Of a stretch of DNA of 64,000 nt, positions 7,933-16,372 are shown piece after piece. Made by a program: the position numbers and the translations under genes. The stretch comes from Catellatospora coxensis (GTDB lineage Bacteria > Actinomycetota > Actinomycetes > Mycobacteriales > Micromonosporaceae). Position 1 is the stretch's first letter, and the number at the start of each line of letters is the position of its first letter. A model generated the notes under the pieces. It searched no databases and was not told the DNA's origin. It saw nothing but the letters and a program-made list of their open reading frames with translations. The stretch is taken from assembly GCF_016862635.1 (NCBI RefSeq), contig NZ_BONI01000010.1:62001-126000 (forward strand), written 5' to 3'.

Positions 7933-7951
7933 ATTAGGAAACTTTCCTAAT
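7933..7951. promoter_or_regulatory. Perfect inverted repeat operator upstream of chitinase
   Basis: ATTAGGAAA-C-TTTCCTAAT, 9-bp arms around one base, directly upstream of the ribosome site. I see it only once in this window. Similar TTAGGAAA-type palindromes are known before secreted hydrolase genes in actinomycetes, which I recall only in general terms. Confidence 0.7.
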
Positions 7952-8014
7952 ACTGGACCCGAGGGTTCGGCGCGGTCAATGCCATACTTGCATTTGTCTA
8001 TGGCTTCCTCGTGG

Positions 8015-8356
8015 CTACCTGAGCTTTCCGTCCAGCCGCGGTCGCGCCACCCCCTCGACCTCGGTGCAGATGCCGAAGACGCGGGCCTGGCCGGTCCAGC
8101 CGTTGACCCGGCCGCGGTTGTTGCTGATCTGCACCCGCCCGCCCGCGGCGTCCACCGCCGACACCAGGTGCAGGTAGACGGTGCCCGCGACGCGGGCCAG
8201 CACGATGTCGCCGACCTGGACCGCCGCGGGGTCCACCGGCGCGACGGTCACCAGGTCGCGGCTGCGGACCAGCGGGATCATCGAGTTGCCGGTGGGCCGG
8301 AACCGCACCGTCGCCCCCGCGGCCACCCGCGCGGCGACACTGTCGAGCATTCCCAT
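8015..8356 (-). CDS. S24/S26-type peptidase-fold protein, catalytic Lys apparently replaced
   Basis: 113 aa, no transmembrane anchor. The segment RPTGNSMIPLV carries the Ser of signal-peptidase/LexA-like proteases, and VGDIVLARV follows as in the family. The strand that should hold the general-base lysine reads TVYLHLVSAV, with His where Lys is expected. Either this is a non-peptidase relative or a His-based variant. It lies between the chitinase and a divergent esterase and may be unrelated to both. Confidence 0.65.
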   Translation of the reverse strand: MGMLDSVAARVAAGATVRFRPTGNSMIPLVRSRDLVTVAPVDPAAVQVGDIVLARVAGTVYLHLVSAVDAAGGRVQISNNRGRVNGWTGQARVFGICTEVEGVARPRLDGKLR

Positions 8357-8515
8357 GGGCCACAGGATGCCCGGCCACGCGCCGACCGGGCCAGCGATAT
8401 AGCGGCATGGCGAAGGCCGCCACCCTGCGACATCGAAACATGTGGACGGCGCGGCTGGAGGCGGCCGTGAGCCGCGCCTACGGTGACGCCACCCCCGTTA
8501 CCGGAAGGAGTCGGC

Positions 8516-9547
8516 ATGTCACCACGTGTCCGCGCCGGCGTCGCGGTCCTCGCCACGCTGCTGGTCGTTTTCGGATCCGCCGCACCCGCCACCGCCGCGA
8601 CCCCCTACACGGTGCCGCCCGTCGCGGGCACCCTGCAGACCTACAACATCTCCAGCGTGTACGTCGCCGGCGTCTCCTCCGGCGGCTACCTGGCGACCCA
8701 GCTGCACGTGGCCTACTCGGGCCGGATCAAGGGCGCGGCCGTGTTCGCCGCCGGGCCCTACTACTGCGCGCAGTACAACGCGAGCCGGGCGCTCTACGCG
8801 TGCGGCGACAACCTGTGGTCGACGCAGCTGAGCAGCCTGAAGTCGTACACCTCGCTGTGGTCCGGCTACGGCTGGATCGACCCGCCGTCGCAGCTGTCCG
8901 GCGACCCGGTGTACGTCTTCCACGGCGACAACGACAGCACCGTGAAGAAGTCCGTCACCGACGACCTGGTGCGCTACTACCAGCACTTCGGCGCGAGCGT
9001 GTCCTACAGCTCGGGCAGCTCGGCCGGGCACGCCTGGGTCACGCCGTACGGCACGGGCGGCTGCACGGCCACCGCGTCGCCGTACCTCAACGACTGCGGC
9101 ACGGATCCGCAGAACGCCATGTTCGCCAAGCTGTACGGCGCGGTGAACCCCCGCAACACCGGCCCGCTCACCGGTTCGCTGATCCGCTTCGACCAGAACA
9201 CGTTCGCCATCAACGGGTTCGCGGCCGGGCTGAGCATGGGCGGCAGCGGCTTCGCGTACGTGCCGAGCAGCTGCGCGGCCGGGCAGAGCTGCCGCCTGCT
9301 CGTCGCGCTGCACGGCTGCTCGCAGGGCTACGACGCGGTCGGCACGGCGTTCGTCGACCGCGCCAACCTCAACCAGTACGCCGACACCAACAACACCGTC
9401 GTCCTGTACCCCCAGGCCACCGCCTCCGGCGTGAACCCGTACGGCTGCTGGGACTGGTGGGGCTACCTCGGCTACACCAACTACCCCATCAAGGGCGGCC
9501 TTCAACTCGAATCCCTCATGAACATGATCCGCCGCCTCGACGGCTGA
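8516..9547 (+). CDS. Secreted PHB-depolymerase-like esterase
   Basis: 343 aa. Signal peptide 1-28; alpha/beta-hydrolase fold with lipase box GVSSG (nucleophile Ser54), Asp in FHGDNDSTV, and His in SAGHAWVTP. This order is that of extracellular short-chain polyhydroxyalkanoate depolymerases, and the C-terminal half (LLVALHGCSQGY and CWDWWGY) also fits. ATG chosen because GGAAGGAG precedes it by 5 nt. It probably hydrolyses polyesters or related esters outside the cell. No substrate-binding module is attached. Confidence 0.85.
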   Translation: MSPRVRAGVAVLATLLVVFGSAAPATAATPYTVPPVAGTLQTYNISSVYVAGVSSGGYLATQLHVAYSGRIKGAAVFAAGPYYCAQYNASRALYACGDNLWSTQLSSLKSYTSLWSGYGWIDPPSQLSGDPVYVFHGDNDSTVKKSVTDDLVRYYQHFGASVSYSSGSSAGHAWVTPYGTGGCTATASPYLNDCGTDPQNAMFAKLYGAVNPRNTGPLTGSLIRFDQNTFAINGFAAGLSMGGSGFAYVPSSCAAGQSCRLLVALHGCSQGYDAVGTAFVDRANLNQYADTNNTVVLYPQATASGVNPYGCWDWWGYLGYTNYPIKGGLQLESLMNMIRRLDG

Positions 9548-9596
9548 CCCGCCCTCCTCGCCAGGGGGCCGGGCCGGGAGGGCCGGGCGGGAGGGC

Positions 9597-10577
9597 TCAG
9601 GTCAGGAGGACGCGGAGGAGGAGGGCGGCTTCGGGGTCGATGAGGGTGCGCATGTCGATGAGGGCCTGGTCGGCGCCGCCGGCGACACCCATGAACTTGC
9701 GCAGGTGCTGCAGGCGGCCGCGGGCCTCCTGGGCGGCGTGGTCGTCGCGGTCGGCCAGGCGCTGCAGGCCTGCCTCGACCCGGGCTACGCCGCGGACCAC
9801 GACCAGGGCCGGGTGGTCGGGCAGGGTGACCCGGTCGAAGTTGACGCCGCGGAAGTCGACGTCGTCGAACGCGGTCACGCCGCGCATGTCGACGTCCTGC
9901 ATCGGGTTGGGGCCGAGGTCGCGCTCGGGTTCGAGCACCCGGCCGTCGAACACGACCTCGCGCAGCACCCCGGCGAACCGGCAGCGGACCAGGCTGGCCT
10001 GCCAGAAGTTGGTGCATTCGAGCTGCGCGTGGGCGAAGTCGACGTCGGTGAACGAGGCGACGCCGCAGCCGAGGCGGGACAGGTCGGCGTGGCGGAAGTC
10101 GACGTTGCGCAGCCGGTTGCCGCGCCCGGCGTACCAGCCGCCGACCGACGAGCGGGCAAGGTCCGCGGCGAGGAACGAGGTGTCGCCGACGTCGGTGGCC
10201 CACATGCGCAGGCCGACGCAGTGCGCGCCGTCGAACAGGCTGTTGTCGATGACGCAGCCGAACAGCCGCAGCCGCGGCAGGTGCGCGCCACGCAGGTCGA
10301 GGTCGACAAGGCGGGCCCGCTGGAACTCCAGGGTCGCCGCGACGTCGGAGAACTCGAAGGTGAACGACATCCCGCCGGCCTGCCGGGTGGTGCTGTCCAG
10401 GTCGGCGGGGCGCGGCTCGGGCGCACCGAGCCCGCGCAGGTCCCAGCGGCCGTCGATGCGGTCCAGGGCCAGGCCGTCGAGGCGCTCCCCCGCCCGCAAC
10501 CGCCGGATGACCTCGGACTGCAACTCCGGCCCGCCGGGCACGAGCCAGCGCTCGACGAGCGCCTCATCGTTGAGCAT
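9597..10577 (-). CDS. Pentapeptide-repeat-like protein
   Basis: 326 aa, soluble. From about residue 75 to 245 it has degenerate A(D/N)LXX-style periodicity (RLVDLDLRGAHL, RNVDFRHADLSRL, TDVDFAHAQLECTNF, QDVDMRGVTAFDDVDFRG), the mark of a right-handed quadrilateral beta-helix. N- and C-terminal parts are helical. Function unknown. Start follows GAGGGG. Both flanks are convergent or non-coding, so it is probably monocistronic. Confidence 0.7.
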   Translation of the reverse strand: MLNDEALVERWLVPGGPELQSEVIRRLRAGERLDGLALDRIDGRWDLRGLGAPEPRPADLDSTTRQAGGMSFTFEFSDVAATLEFQRARLVDLDLRGAHLPRLRLFGCVIDNSLFDGAHCVGLRMWATDVGDTSFLAADLARSSVGGWYAGRGNRLRNVDFRHADLSRLGCGVASFTDVDFAHAQLECTNFWQASLVRCRFAGVLREVVFDGRVLEPERDLGPNPMQDVDMRGVTAFDDVDFRGVNFDRVTLPDHPALVVVRGVARVEAGLQRLADRDDHAAQEARGRLQHLRKFMGVAGGADQALIDMRTLIDPEAALLLRVLLT

Positions 10578-10988
10578 GCGGGACCCCTCGCATCGACAAC
10601 GCCGCATGACGAGCCGCTCGGGGCGCAGCTCAACGGGTCGTTGGCGATCAAAAGTAGGACGCCGTGCCCGGTTACTCAACAGGTCGCCGACTGATATGTC
10701 GGATATGCCGGGCTGCGTTACCGAACCTTGACCTGACATGCGATCTTCACCGCACCAATGGCACCTGGTCACCGAACGTGATGGCGTCGAGCGGGGGGCG
10801 AGTGCGGCCGCGGCGCGAACCGGCGCGCGGGATTGGCCTCCCCCGTTGCGGCCAAGCCCGCGCGGATCGAGCGCCGCGGCGGGACCCTGCGGCGCCCGAC
10901 CATGCGCCGGTTCCCCGCAGGGATGATGCTGGACCGCGCCGCCGCGGTCGAGGCTATTCGGGCACCGCCGAAACACCCTGCATACGGG
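10578..10988. other. Non-coding stretch upstream of the pentapeptide-repeat gene
   Basis: About 410 bases with no convincing gene on either strand. It holds two short inverted repeats: CAACG-GGT-CGTTG (10631-10643), which may lie in the promoter of the minus-strand gene, and CCGAC-TGATAT-GTCGG (10687-10702) in an unusually AT-rich patch. The rest is plain GC-rich sequence. Confidence 0.5.
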
Positions 10989-11022
10989 CGTGGGGACGCC
11001 GGCCGCAGCCGACGCCCCCACG
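10989..11022 (-). terminator. Terminator of the LURP-one gene
   Basis: 13-bp arms (10989-11001 and 11010-11022) with two mismatches and an 8-nt loop, 15 nt beyond the stop codon of the minus-strand gene. Confidence 0.6.
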
Positions 11023-11036
11023 GGAGCGGTCCGGGG

Positions 11037-11615
11037 TCAGCGCGCCTGGAGCGCGTCGAGCGCCACCGCCATCGCCACGACCAGGCGGCGGTCGATGGCC
11101 GGGTCGTGGATCTGGACGGTGTACTTGTCGCGCACCAGCGCGAACTTCTTCACGACGGAGAACACGGGCTGGCCGTCGCGCACGAAGTCGAAGTGGTAGG
11201 GCCAGAAGGTCAGGTCCGCGAAGCGGCGCAGCAGCGCGATGGGCAGGCTGCGCTCCTGGCCGGTGAAACGCGCGCCGCCGGCGGGCTCCACGTGCCAGGT
11301 CGAGCGCAGCAGCGACTTGGCGAAGTCCTTCTTGAACAGACCGATCGGAGCGCCGTTCTCGTCGGTGACGTCGTACGTCGCGCCGAGGTCGATCACGCTG
11401 CGGGCCTTGAACGCGGCGAACACGCCGGTCTTGCTGTCGTCGCGGTACAGCGTGACCTGCTCCTTGAAGGCCATGCGCTTCTGCTCGACGAACGCCAGCT
11501 GCGTGCCGGGGGTGCCGTCGGGCTGCACCGAGGTGACCTCGTACCGGTTGATCATCATGGTGAAGCGCTGCTTGATGAACAGCGTCTGCTGCGCTTGCAG
11601 GGTGGCCAGATCCAC
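11037..11615 (-). CDS. LURP-one-related (tubby-like fold) protein
   Basis: About 192 aa from a GTG with AAGGA 7 nt upstream; an ATG 36 nt further out is the alternative. The sequence TLFIKQRFTMMINRYEV, then DENGAPIGLFKKDF and FWPYHFDFVRDGQPVFSVVKKFALVRDKYTV follows the LURP-one-related/tubby-like barrel family, whose members are membrane-phospholipid-binding or scramblase-related in fold. No transmembrane segment. Role in bacteria unknown. Followed by its own terminator. Confidence 0.75.
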   Translation of the reverse strand: MDLATLQAQQTLFIKQRFTMMINRYEVTSVQPDGTPGTQLAFVEQKRMAFKEQVTLYRDDSKTGVFAAFKARSVIDLGATYDVTDENGAPIGLFKKDFAKSLLRSTWHVEPAGGARFTGQERSLPIALLRRFADLTFWPYHFDFVRDGQPVFSVVKKFALVRDKYTVQIHDPAIDRRLVVAMAVALDALQAR

Positions 11616-11716
11616 GAGGGGGTCCTTCGTCCGGGGATGAACGCGAAACATGAACTGTCCGCGAGGCGACAGTGTGCCATGAGAGCACCAGGCCCGCTGC
11701 ACAGCCGGGGGCGCGG

Positions 11717-12478
11717 TCAGCCGTGCTCCACCGGCAGCTCCTCCCGGCCGCCGGGGGTGACCGCGACGATCTTCGTGATCTCGGAGAATTCGTGGGACTC
11801 CTGGCCCGCGCCGGTCAGCAGATACCACTCGCCGTCGACCTGCGCCTCGCGCACCACCCCGCCCGGGAAGTGCACCTCGACCCGGGTCGCGCCCGCCGGC
11901 GCGCGCCCGAAGGTGTACGCCGCCGCAGGGTTGGACCCGTACGCCGACGAGGCGTTGCTCAACCGGCCCGGCGGGAACGAGGTCCGCATCGCCGTCGTCA
12001 GGTCGGAGGCGCCGACCTGCACCGAGTGCTGCTCCTCCCCCAGCCAGCACGCCGTGCTGCCCCGGTCGTCGGCGTACACGAGCAGCTTCAGCCGCCCCGG
12101 CACCGGCTCCACCTCGAAGCGGAGCGGCGGCAGCTCGGTCAAGCCCTCCTGGGCCAGCTCCGGCACGGCGAAGTCAGCGCAGCGCCCCCGCGCCGTGGTC
12201 GCGCTGCTGCTGGGCCGCGGCGGCTTGCCCATGGGCAGCGCGGACTCCGAGGGCACCGCGGGTTCCACCGGCAGCGGCGCGCCGCCCAGCATCACCCAGG
12301 CCGCACCGAGCATGATCACGGTGACCAGTGCCGCCACCACGGCCGTCGCCGCCAGCAGCAGCGGAAACGGTCGCCGGGCCCGCGCGCCGGTCACCCGGGT
12401 CAGCGGCACGGCCAGAAACGTGTCCCGGTGCGCCTCGCGGATCAGGTCGGCCAGTCGCTCATCGTCGAGTTCCGTCAT
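11717..12478 (-). CDS. Single-pass membrane protein paired with the sigma factor
   Basis: 253 aa. A 38-residue cytoplasmic part (MTELDDERLADLIREAH) precedes one transmembrane helix (about 41-66). The rest is extracytoplasmic and has a Ser/Pro-rich stretch followed by a globular part. Its ATG overlaps the sigma-factor stop (TGATG), so the two are translationally coupled. This position and topology are those of anti-sigma or sensor partners of ECF sigma factors, but no zinc-binding HxxxCxxC motif is seen, so the role is inferred. Confidence 0.65.
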   Translation of the reverse strand: MTELDDERLADLIREAHRDTFLAVPLTRVTGARARRPFPLLLAATAVVAALVTVIMLGAAWVMLGGAPLPVEPAVPSESALPMGKPPRPSSSATTARGRCADFAVPELAQEGLTELPPLRFEVEPVPGRLKLLVYADDRGSTACWLGEEQHSVQVGASDLTTAMRTSFPPGRLSNASSAYGSNPAAAYTFGRAPAGATRVEVHFPGGVVREAQVDGEWYLLTGAGQESHEFSEITKIVAVTPGGREELPVEHG

Positions 12479-12978
12479 CACAGCTTCTCCCGGACCAGCG
12501 GGCCGTCGCCCGGCACGGCGGCGAGTCGGGTGCGCAGGGTCGCCAGCGCACGGTGCAGGTGGACGTGCACGGTCGCCGCGCCGATACGCAGCGTGCGCCC
12601 GGTCTCCTCGGCCGACAGGTCGGCCAGCAGCCGCAGCGCCACCACCTCGCGCTGCCGGGTGGGCAGCGCCATGACCAGGGCACGCAGCCGCGCGTCGAGC
12701 CCGCCCGGAGCGCGGTCGGCCACGGTGCCGACGTCCGGTGGGTCGCCCGGCAGCTCCCGGCGCAGCCGCCGCCACCAGGACCGCTGCTCGTTCAGCGCGG
12801 TGCGCAGCACCCACGCCGTCGGGTTCGGATGCGTCCGCACCGCGTCCCAGCGGGCGTACGCCCTGGTGAAAGCCTCCGCGACGGCATCCTCGGCACCGGG
12901 CTGCCCGCGCGTGGCGACCAGGACCGCCCGGTAGACGGCGTCCTTGCGCGCCGCGTAGAACTCGCCGAAATCGTCCAT
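12478..12978 (-). CDS. SigE-type ECF RNA polymerase sigma factor
   Basis: 166 aa. Region 2 (EFYAARKDAVYRAVL, then DAVAEAFTRAYARWDAV) and region 4 (LPTRQREVVALRLLADLSAEETGRTLRIGAATVHVHLHRAL) are both present, with no region 1 or 3, as in ECF sigma factors of the actinobacterial SigE group. Start follows AGGTGG. It is co-transcribed with the membrane protein downstream and divergent from a HEAT-like repeat gene. Confidence 0.9.
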   Translation of the reverse strand: MDDFGEFYAARKDAVYRAVLVATRGQPGAEDAVAEAFTRAYARWDAVRTHPNPTAWVLRTALNEQRSWWRRLRRELPGDPPDVGTVADRAPGGLDARLRALVMALPTRQREVVALRLLADLSAEETGRTLRIGAATVHVHLHRALATLRTRLAAVPGDGPLVREKL

Positions 12979-13118
12979 CGACACCACCTGTGGCCGGGGA
13001 AAGGAACTCTCGCATGGACTACGCGCGACACCCCGCTTGCCTTTACCGCTCCTGCGGGCAGCGGCGAAACGGCCTGGATGCGACACTTGCCCGCTGGAAC
13101 CAGCGGGGAGGCGGCCAG

Positions 13119-14591
13119 GTGCACGAGCAGATCCTGTGCGGGGTGGCGATGAACGCCGGGGCGCCGGTCGACGTCCTGCTGCGGTTGCTGGCGGTCGAGG
13201 CGCAGGCCTGCTGGGAGGCCCTGTGCACGGAACGCGACCTGCCCCCGGAACTCGTCGACGCCGTCCTGGCCCATCCCGATTCCAAGGTGCGCCGCCGCAT
13301 CGGCTTCAACCCGTACCTCGACCCGGCGCAGCGGGCCCGTCTGCTCGACGACCCCGAGCCGAAGACCGCCGCCTCCCTGGTCCGTGGCCCCCGGAACTGG
13401 CCAGTCGGCACCAGCCCGCGCCCGCTGCCCGACGACGCGCTCCGGCGGCTGCTCGCCGCTCCCCCGGTGGTGTTCATGACGCCCGGGGAATTGCTCGACG
13501 AGCTGACCTTCACCCGTTTCGCCAGGCATACGGTCAAGGTCGCGGCCGGCCACCCGCTGCCCGAGGTACGCGCCAGAGCCTGCGGATACCACCGCATACT
13601 CCCCGACCAGCTGTGGTCCGCCCTCCAGCACGATCCCGACCCGGAGGTGCGGGCCGCCGCGGCCGAGGTGATCGCCCACGACGCCCACCTGGTCCAACCG
13701 TCCGAGATGGCCCCTTACCGCGGTCACTACCACTGGCAGCTGCTGCAGGCCCGGCGGCTGTCGCGGGCGGTGCTCGATCAGCTGACGACCGGAAACGACC
13801 TGAACGACCTGGCCTTCCTGGCGCTCAACCCCTACCTGCCACCGGATGTGGTGGAGCTGCTGGTGTCCCATCCGGACGAGGGCGTGCGCGGCGCGGCCGC
13901 CCAGCGCGACGACCTGACCGCCGACCAGCTGGCCCGGCTGGCCGCCGACCCTGCGGAGTCGGTGCGGATCTCGGTGTCCACGCACCCCGCGCTGAGCGAG
14001 TCCGAACGCGCGGCGATCGCCGTCGACTGCTGGCCTCGCGACTCCTTCGACCGCCTCAATCCGGGGCCGATGCCGGAACCCGCCGTCAGCATCGCCCACG
14101 CGTACTCGGTGAATCCGCTGCTGCGCCGTAGCGCCGCGCGCGAACCCGGGCTGCCGCAGGCCGTCGCGGCCCGGCTCGCCGAAGATCCCGACCCGGGGGT
14201 ACGCGTGCGGCTCGCGCTCTGCCATCCGGCTCCGCCACCGGCCCTGCTACTGCGCTGCTACCTGGAGTACGACCGGCCGGACCGGCTCCACCTGACGACA
14301 CGGCCCGGCTTCCCGGTCATCGGCCTGGCCCGCTTCGCCCGCGACCCGGATCCCGCGGTGCGGCTGCTGGCGCTGCTCGATCCCGAGGTGCCCGAAGACG
14401 TGGTCGAGGGGTTCTTGTCCGATCCGGACGATCAGGTGGCGAAGGCTGCCATCGCCCATCCCCGGCTGCCCGCCGAACGCCTGCGGGAACTGCTCGACGG
14501 CGCACAGGTGCCGTACGCCGCCTTGAATCCTGCCCTCGACGCCGCCACCCTGCACGGGCTGCTGGACGCGGCGGGAGTCCCGCGCCGGTGA
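13119..14591 (+). CDS. HEAT/leucine-rich-variant repeat protein
   Basis: About 490 aa from a GTG preceded by GGGGAGG; longer in-frame starts exist but have no ribosome site. It is built of short helical repeats of the type HPDSKVRRRIGFNPYL, HPLPEVRARACGY, DPDPEVRAAAAEVIA, HPDEGVRGAAAQRDDL, DPDPGVRVRLALCHPAPP and DPDPAVRLLALLDPEVP. These match the leucine-rich repeat variant/HEAT-like family common in Streptomyces. Probably a protein-binding scaffold in the cytoplasm. No signal or membrane segment. Confidence 0.75.
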   Translation: MHEQILCGVAMNAGAPVDVLLRLLAVEAQACWEALCTERDLPPELVDAVLAHPDSKVRRRIGFNPYLDPAQRARLLDDPEPKTAASLVRGPRNWPVGTSPRPLPDDALRRLLAAPPVVFMTPGELLDELTFTRFARHTVKVAAGHPLPEVRARACGYHRILPDQLWSALQHDPDPEVRAAAAEVIAHDAHLVQPSEMAPYRGHYHWQLLQARRLSRAVLDQLTTGNDLNDLAFLALNPYLPPDVVELLVSHPDEGVRGAAAQRDDLTADQLARLAADPAESVRISVSTHPALSESERAAIAVDCWPRDSFDRLNPGPMPEPAVSIAHAYSVNPLLRRSAAREPGLPQAVAARLAEDPDPGVRVRLALCHPAPPPALLLRCYLEYDRPDRLHLTTRPGFPVIGLARFARDPDPAVRLLALLDPEVPEDVVEGFLSDPDDQVAKAAIAHPRLPAERLRELLDGAQVPYAALNPALDAATLHGLLDAAGVPRR

Positions 14592-14593
14592 GC

Positions 14594-14630
14594 ACCGGCC
14601 CGCGCGCCGCGGTGAAGCGCGCGGGCCGGT
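14594..14630. terminator. Bidirectional terminator
   Basis: ACCGGCCCGCGCG (14594-14606) and CGCGCGGGCCGGT (14618-14630) form a perfect 13-bp stem with an 11-nt loop between two convergent stop codons. Confidence 0.8.
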
Positions 14631-14637
14631 CAGCGCA

Positions 14638-16140
14638 TCAGCCGCGACGCCACTTCTGGTTGGCGCCGCCCGTGCAGTCCCAGGTCTGCAGCGGGGTTCC
14701 GGTGCCGCCCCAGGCGGTGACGTCCACGCACTTGTTGGCCTGCGGGTTCACCAGGTCGCCCGCGCCGGTGAGCACGAACTGCTGGGCCGGGTTGCCGCTG
14801 CAGCCGACGATCTGGATGGCCGCGCCGGCCGCGGTCGAACCCCAGGCGACGTCCATGCACAGCCCGTTGACGGTGCGGATGGTGCCGTCACCGGGGAAGG
14901 TCCAGTTCTGCGCGTTGGTGCCGTTGCAGTCCCACAGCTGCAGGCGCTGGCCGTCGACGAAGTTCGAGTTCGGCACGTCGATGCACTTGTCCTGCCAGCC
15001 GATGATGCGGCTGGTCGAGCCGCCGCCCCCGGTCGTGGTGAGCGTGAGCCCGTACGCGCCGAGGATCTCGTTGACGGGCTGGTAGAAGGTGGTGCCGCCG
15101 GTGGAGCAGTTGCCCGAGCCGCCGGAGGTGACGCCCTGGGCCTGGTTGCCGCTCAGCCACGCGCCGCCGGAGTCGCCGCCCTCGGCGCAGGCCGTGGTCT
15201 GGGTGAGGCCGTACACGGTCCGGCCGCCGGAGTAGTTGACGGTCACGTTCTTGGCCTGGATGACGCCGCAGCGCCAGCCGGTGGTGCGCCCGGAACGGCA
15301 GATCGACGCGCCGATCGCGGCCTCCTGCGACCCGGCGACGGCGGCGTTGCCGCCCGCGTAGTTGTTGACCCAGGGGCGCGGGGTCCAGTTGGCGTTGGTG
15401 CGCACCCAGGCGTAGTCGTTGTTCGGGAACGACGACCCGGCGAAGGTGCCCTGGCTGACGTTGTTGTAGCCGAGCGTGGGGCTGCCCGCGCCGCCGCAGT
15501 GCCCGGCGGTGACGAAGCCGCCGTTGTTGACGGAGAAGCCGACCGAGCACAGCGTGTTGCCGTTGATGACGTACTGGTCGCCGCCGCGGATGTCGTACAG
15601 CGGGCGGGGGGCCTGGCCGGTGACGATCCGCACCTCGGCGGCGGGCACGCCGCTCGCGGCGACGAAGCGGCGCGCGGCGGCCTCGCTCGTCGCGCTGACG
15701 GTCACGGTGTTGGCGGCGACGTCGACGTACCAGCCGTGCACGTCGGAGCCGGCCGCGGCGGCCTTGCGGTCCAGTGCCGCCTTGCTGGTGTCGAGCTGCC
15801 GCTCGGTGCGGGCCACCCGTACGGGCAGCGCGCCCGCGGCGCGGGCCTGCGCGGCGGCGGCCTCGTCGAGCACGCCGACCTTGAGCCGGCCGTCCTCGGG
15901 CGAGTACCAGGCGCCGGCGAAGCGGCTGCCGAGCCGGGCGCGCACGGCGCGCTCGACGACGGGCGCGCCGGCTTCGTGCGCCTGGCGGACCCGGGCCTGG
16001 GTGGCGGTCAGGCCCAGGTCGCGTTGCAGTGCCTGCTCCATGCCGGGAGCGGGGTCGGTGGTGGGGGCGGCGGAGGCGGGTGCGGGGGCGATCAGCGCCA
16101 CGGCGAGCACCGCCGCGCTGGTCAGCGCAGTGAGTCTCAC
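14638..16140 (-). CDS. Secreted streptogrisin-like serine protease with ricin-B domain
   Basis: 500 aa. Signal peptide 1-24; propeptide about 25-185 of the alpha-lytic-protease type (foldase region); S1 catalytic domain with His in VTAGHCG (about 213), Asp in NNDYAWV and Ser in GGDSGGAW (about 322); then a Gly/Ser linker and a C-terminal ricin-B/CBM13 trefoil (about 375-500) with QxW-like motifs (QLWDCNGTNAQNWTF, QTWDCTGGANQKWRR). The lectin module suggests anchoring to carbohydrate. A perfect LacI/CebR-like palindrome upstream points to sugar-dependent control. Confidence 0.93.
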   Translation of the reverse strand: MRLTALTSAAVLAVALIAPAPASAAPTTDPAPGMEQALQRDLGLTATQARVRQAHEAGAPVVERAVRARLGSRFAGAWYSPEDGRLKVGVLDEAAAAQARAAGALPVRVARTERQLDTSKAALDRKAAAAGSDVHGWYVDVAANTVTVSATSEAAARRFVAASGVPAAEVRIVTGQAPRPLYDIRGGDQYVINGNTLCSVGFSVNNGGFVTAGHCGGAGSPTLGYNNVSQGTFAGSSFPNNDYAWVRTNANWTPRPWVNNYAGGNAAVAGSQEAAIGASICRSGRTTGWRCGVIQAKNVTVNYSGGRTVYGLTQTTACAEGGDSGGAWLSGNQAQGVTSGGSGNCSTGGTTFYQPVNEILGAYGLTLTTTGGGGSTSRIIGWQDKCIDVPNSNFVDGQRLQLWDCNGTNAQNWTFPGDGTIRTVNGLCMDVAWGSTAAGAAIQIVGCSGNPAQQFVLTGAGDLVNPQANKCVDVTAWGGTGTPLQTWDCTGGANQKWRRG

Positions 16141-16174
16141 GTCGAGTCCTTCGGGGGTGGGACGGTTCAGGGCG

Positions 16175-16188
16175 TGAGAGCGCTCTCA
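16175..16188. promoter_or_regulatory. LacI/CebR-like operator upstream of the protease
   Basis: TGAGAGCGCTCTCA, a perfect 14-bp palindrome 34 nt before the protease ATG. It is very close to the CebR operator (TGGGAGCGCTCCCA) and to the general LacI-family core, so a LacI-family regulator is inferred. Confidence 0.75.
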
Positions 16189-16275
16189 AGAAACAGACTT
16201 TACTGTGGACCCTTCCGAAGTCAATAGATGCCGATGAATTACTCTGCGTGCCGCGCACGCCACCCGGCGCGCAGA

Positions 16276-16350
16276 GATCGCCCGACCTGCCAGGCACGTG
16301 GGCGTAAGCGCGGTCAAGATACGCACAGGTGCCCGGCAAGTCGGGCGATC
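16276..16350 (+). repeat. 75-bp dispersed hairpin repeat, copy B
   Basis: Starts GATCGCCCGACC and ends CAAGTCGGGCGATC, with the shared interior CAAGATACGCACAGGTGCC. Same orientation as copies A and C. It lies just downstream of the SAP/hemerythrin gene. Confidence 0.85.
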
Positions 16351-16372
16351 AAGCGGCGGGCGGCGCGGCGGG

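Noticed and set aside
5661-7937. A 758-codon plus-strand open frame
   Set aside because: Exactly opposite the GH18 chitinase, low-complexity Arg/Gly/Val composition and no motif; a shadow of the real gene.
8407-10731. A 774-codon plus-strand open frame
   Set aside because: Covers the esterase in another frame and the antisense of the pentapeptide gene; composition is Arg/Pro/Ser shadow-like.
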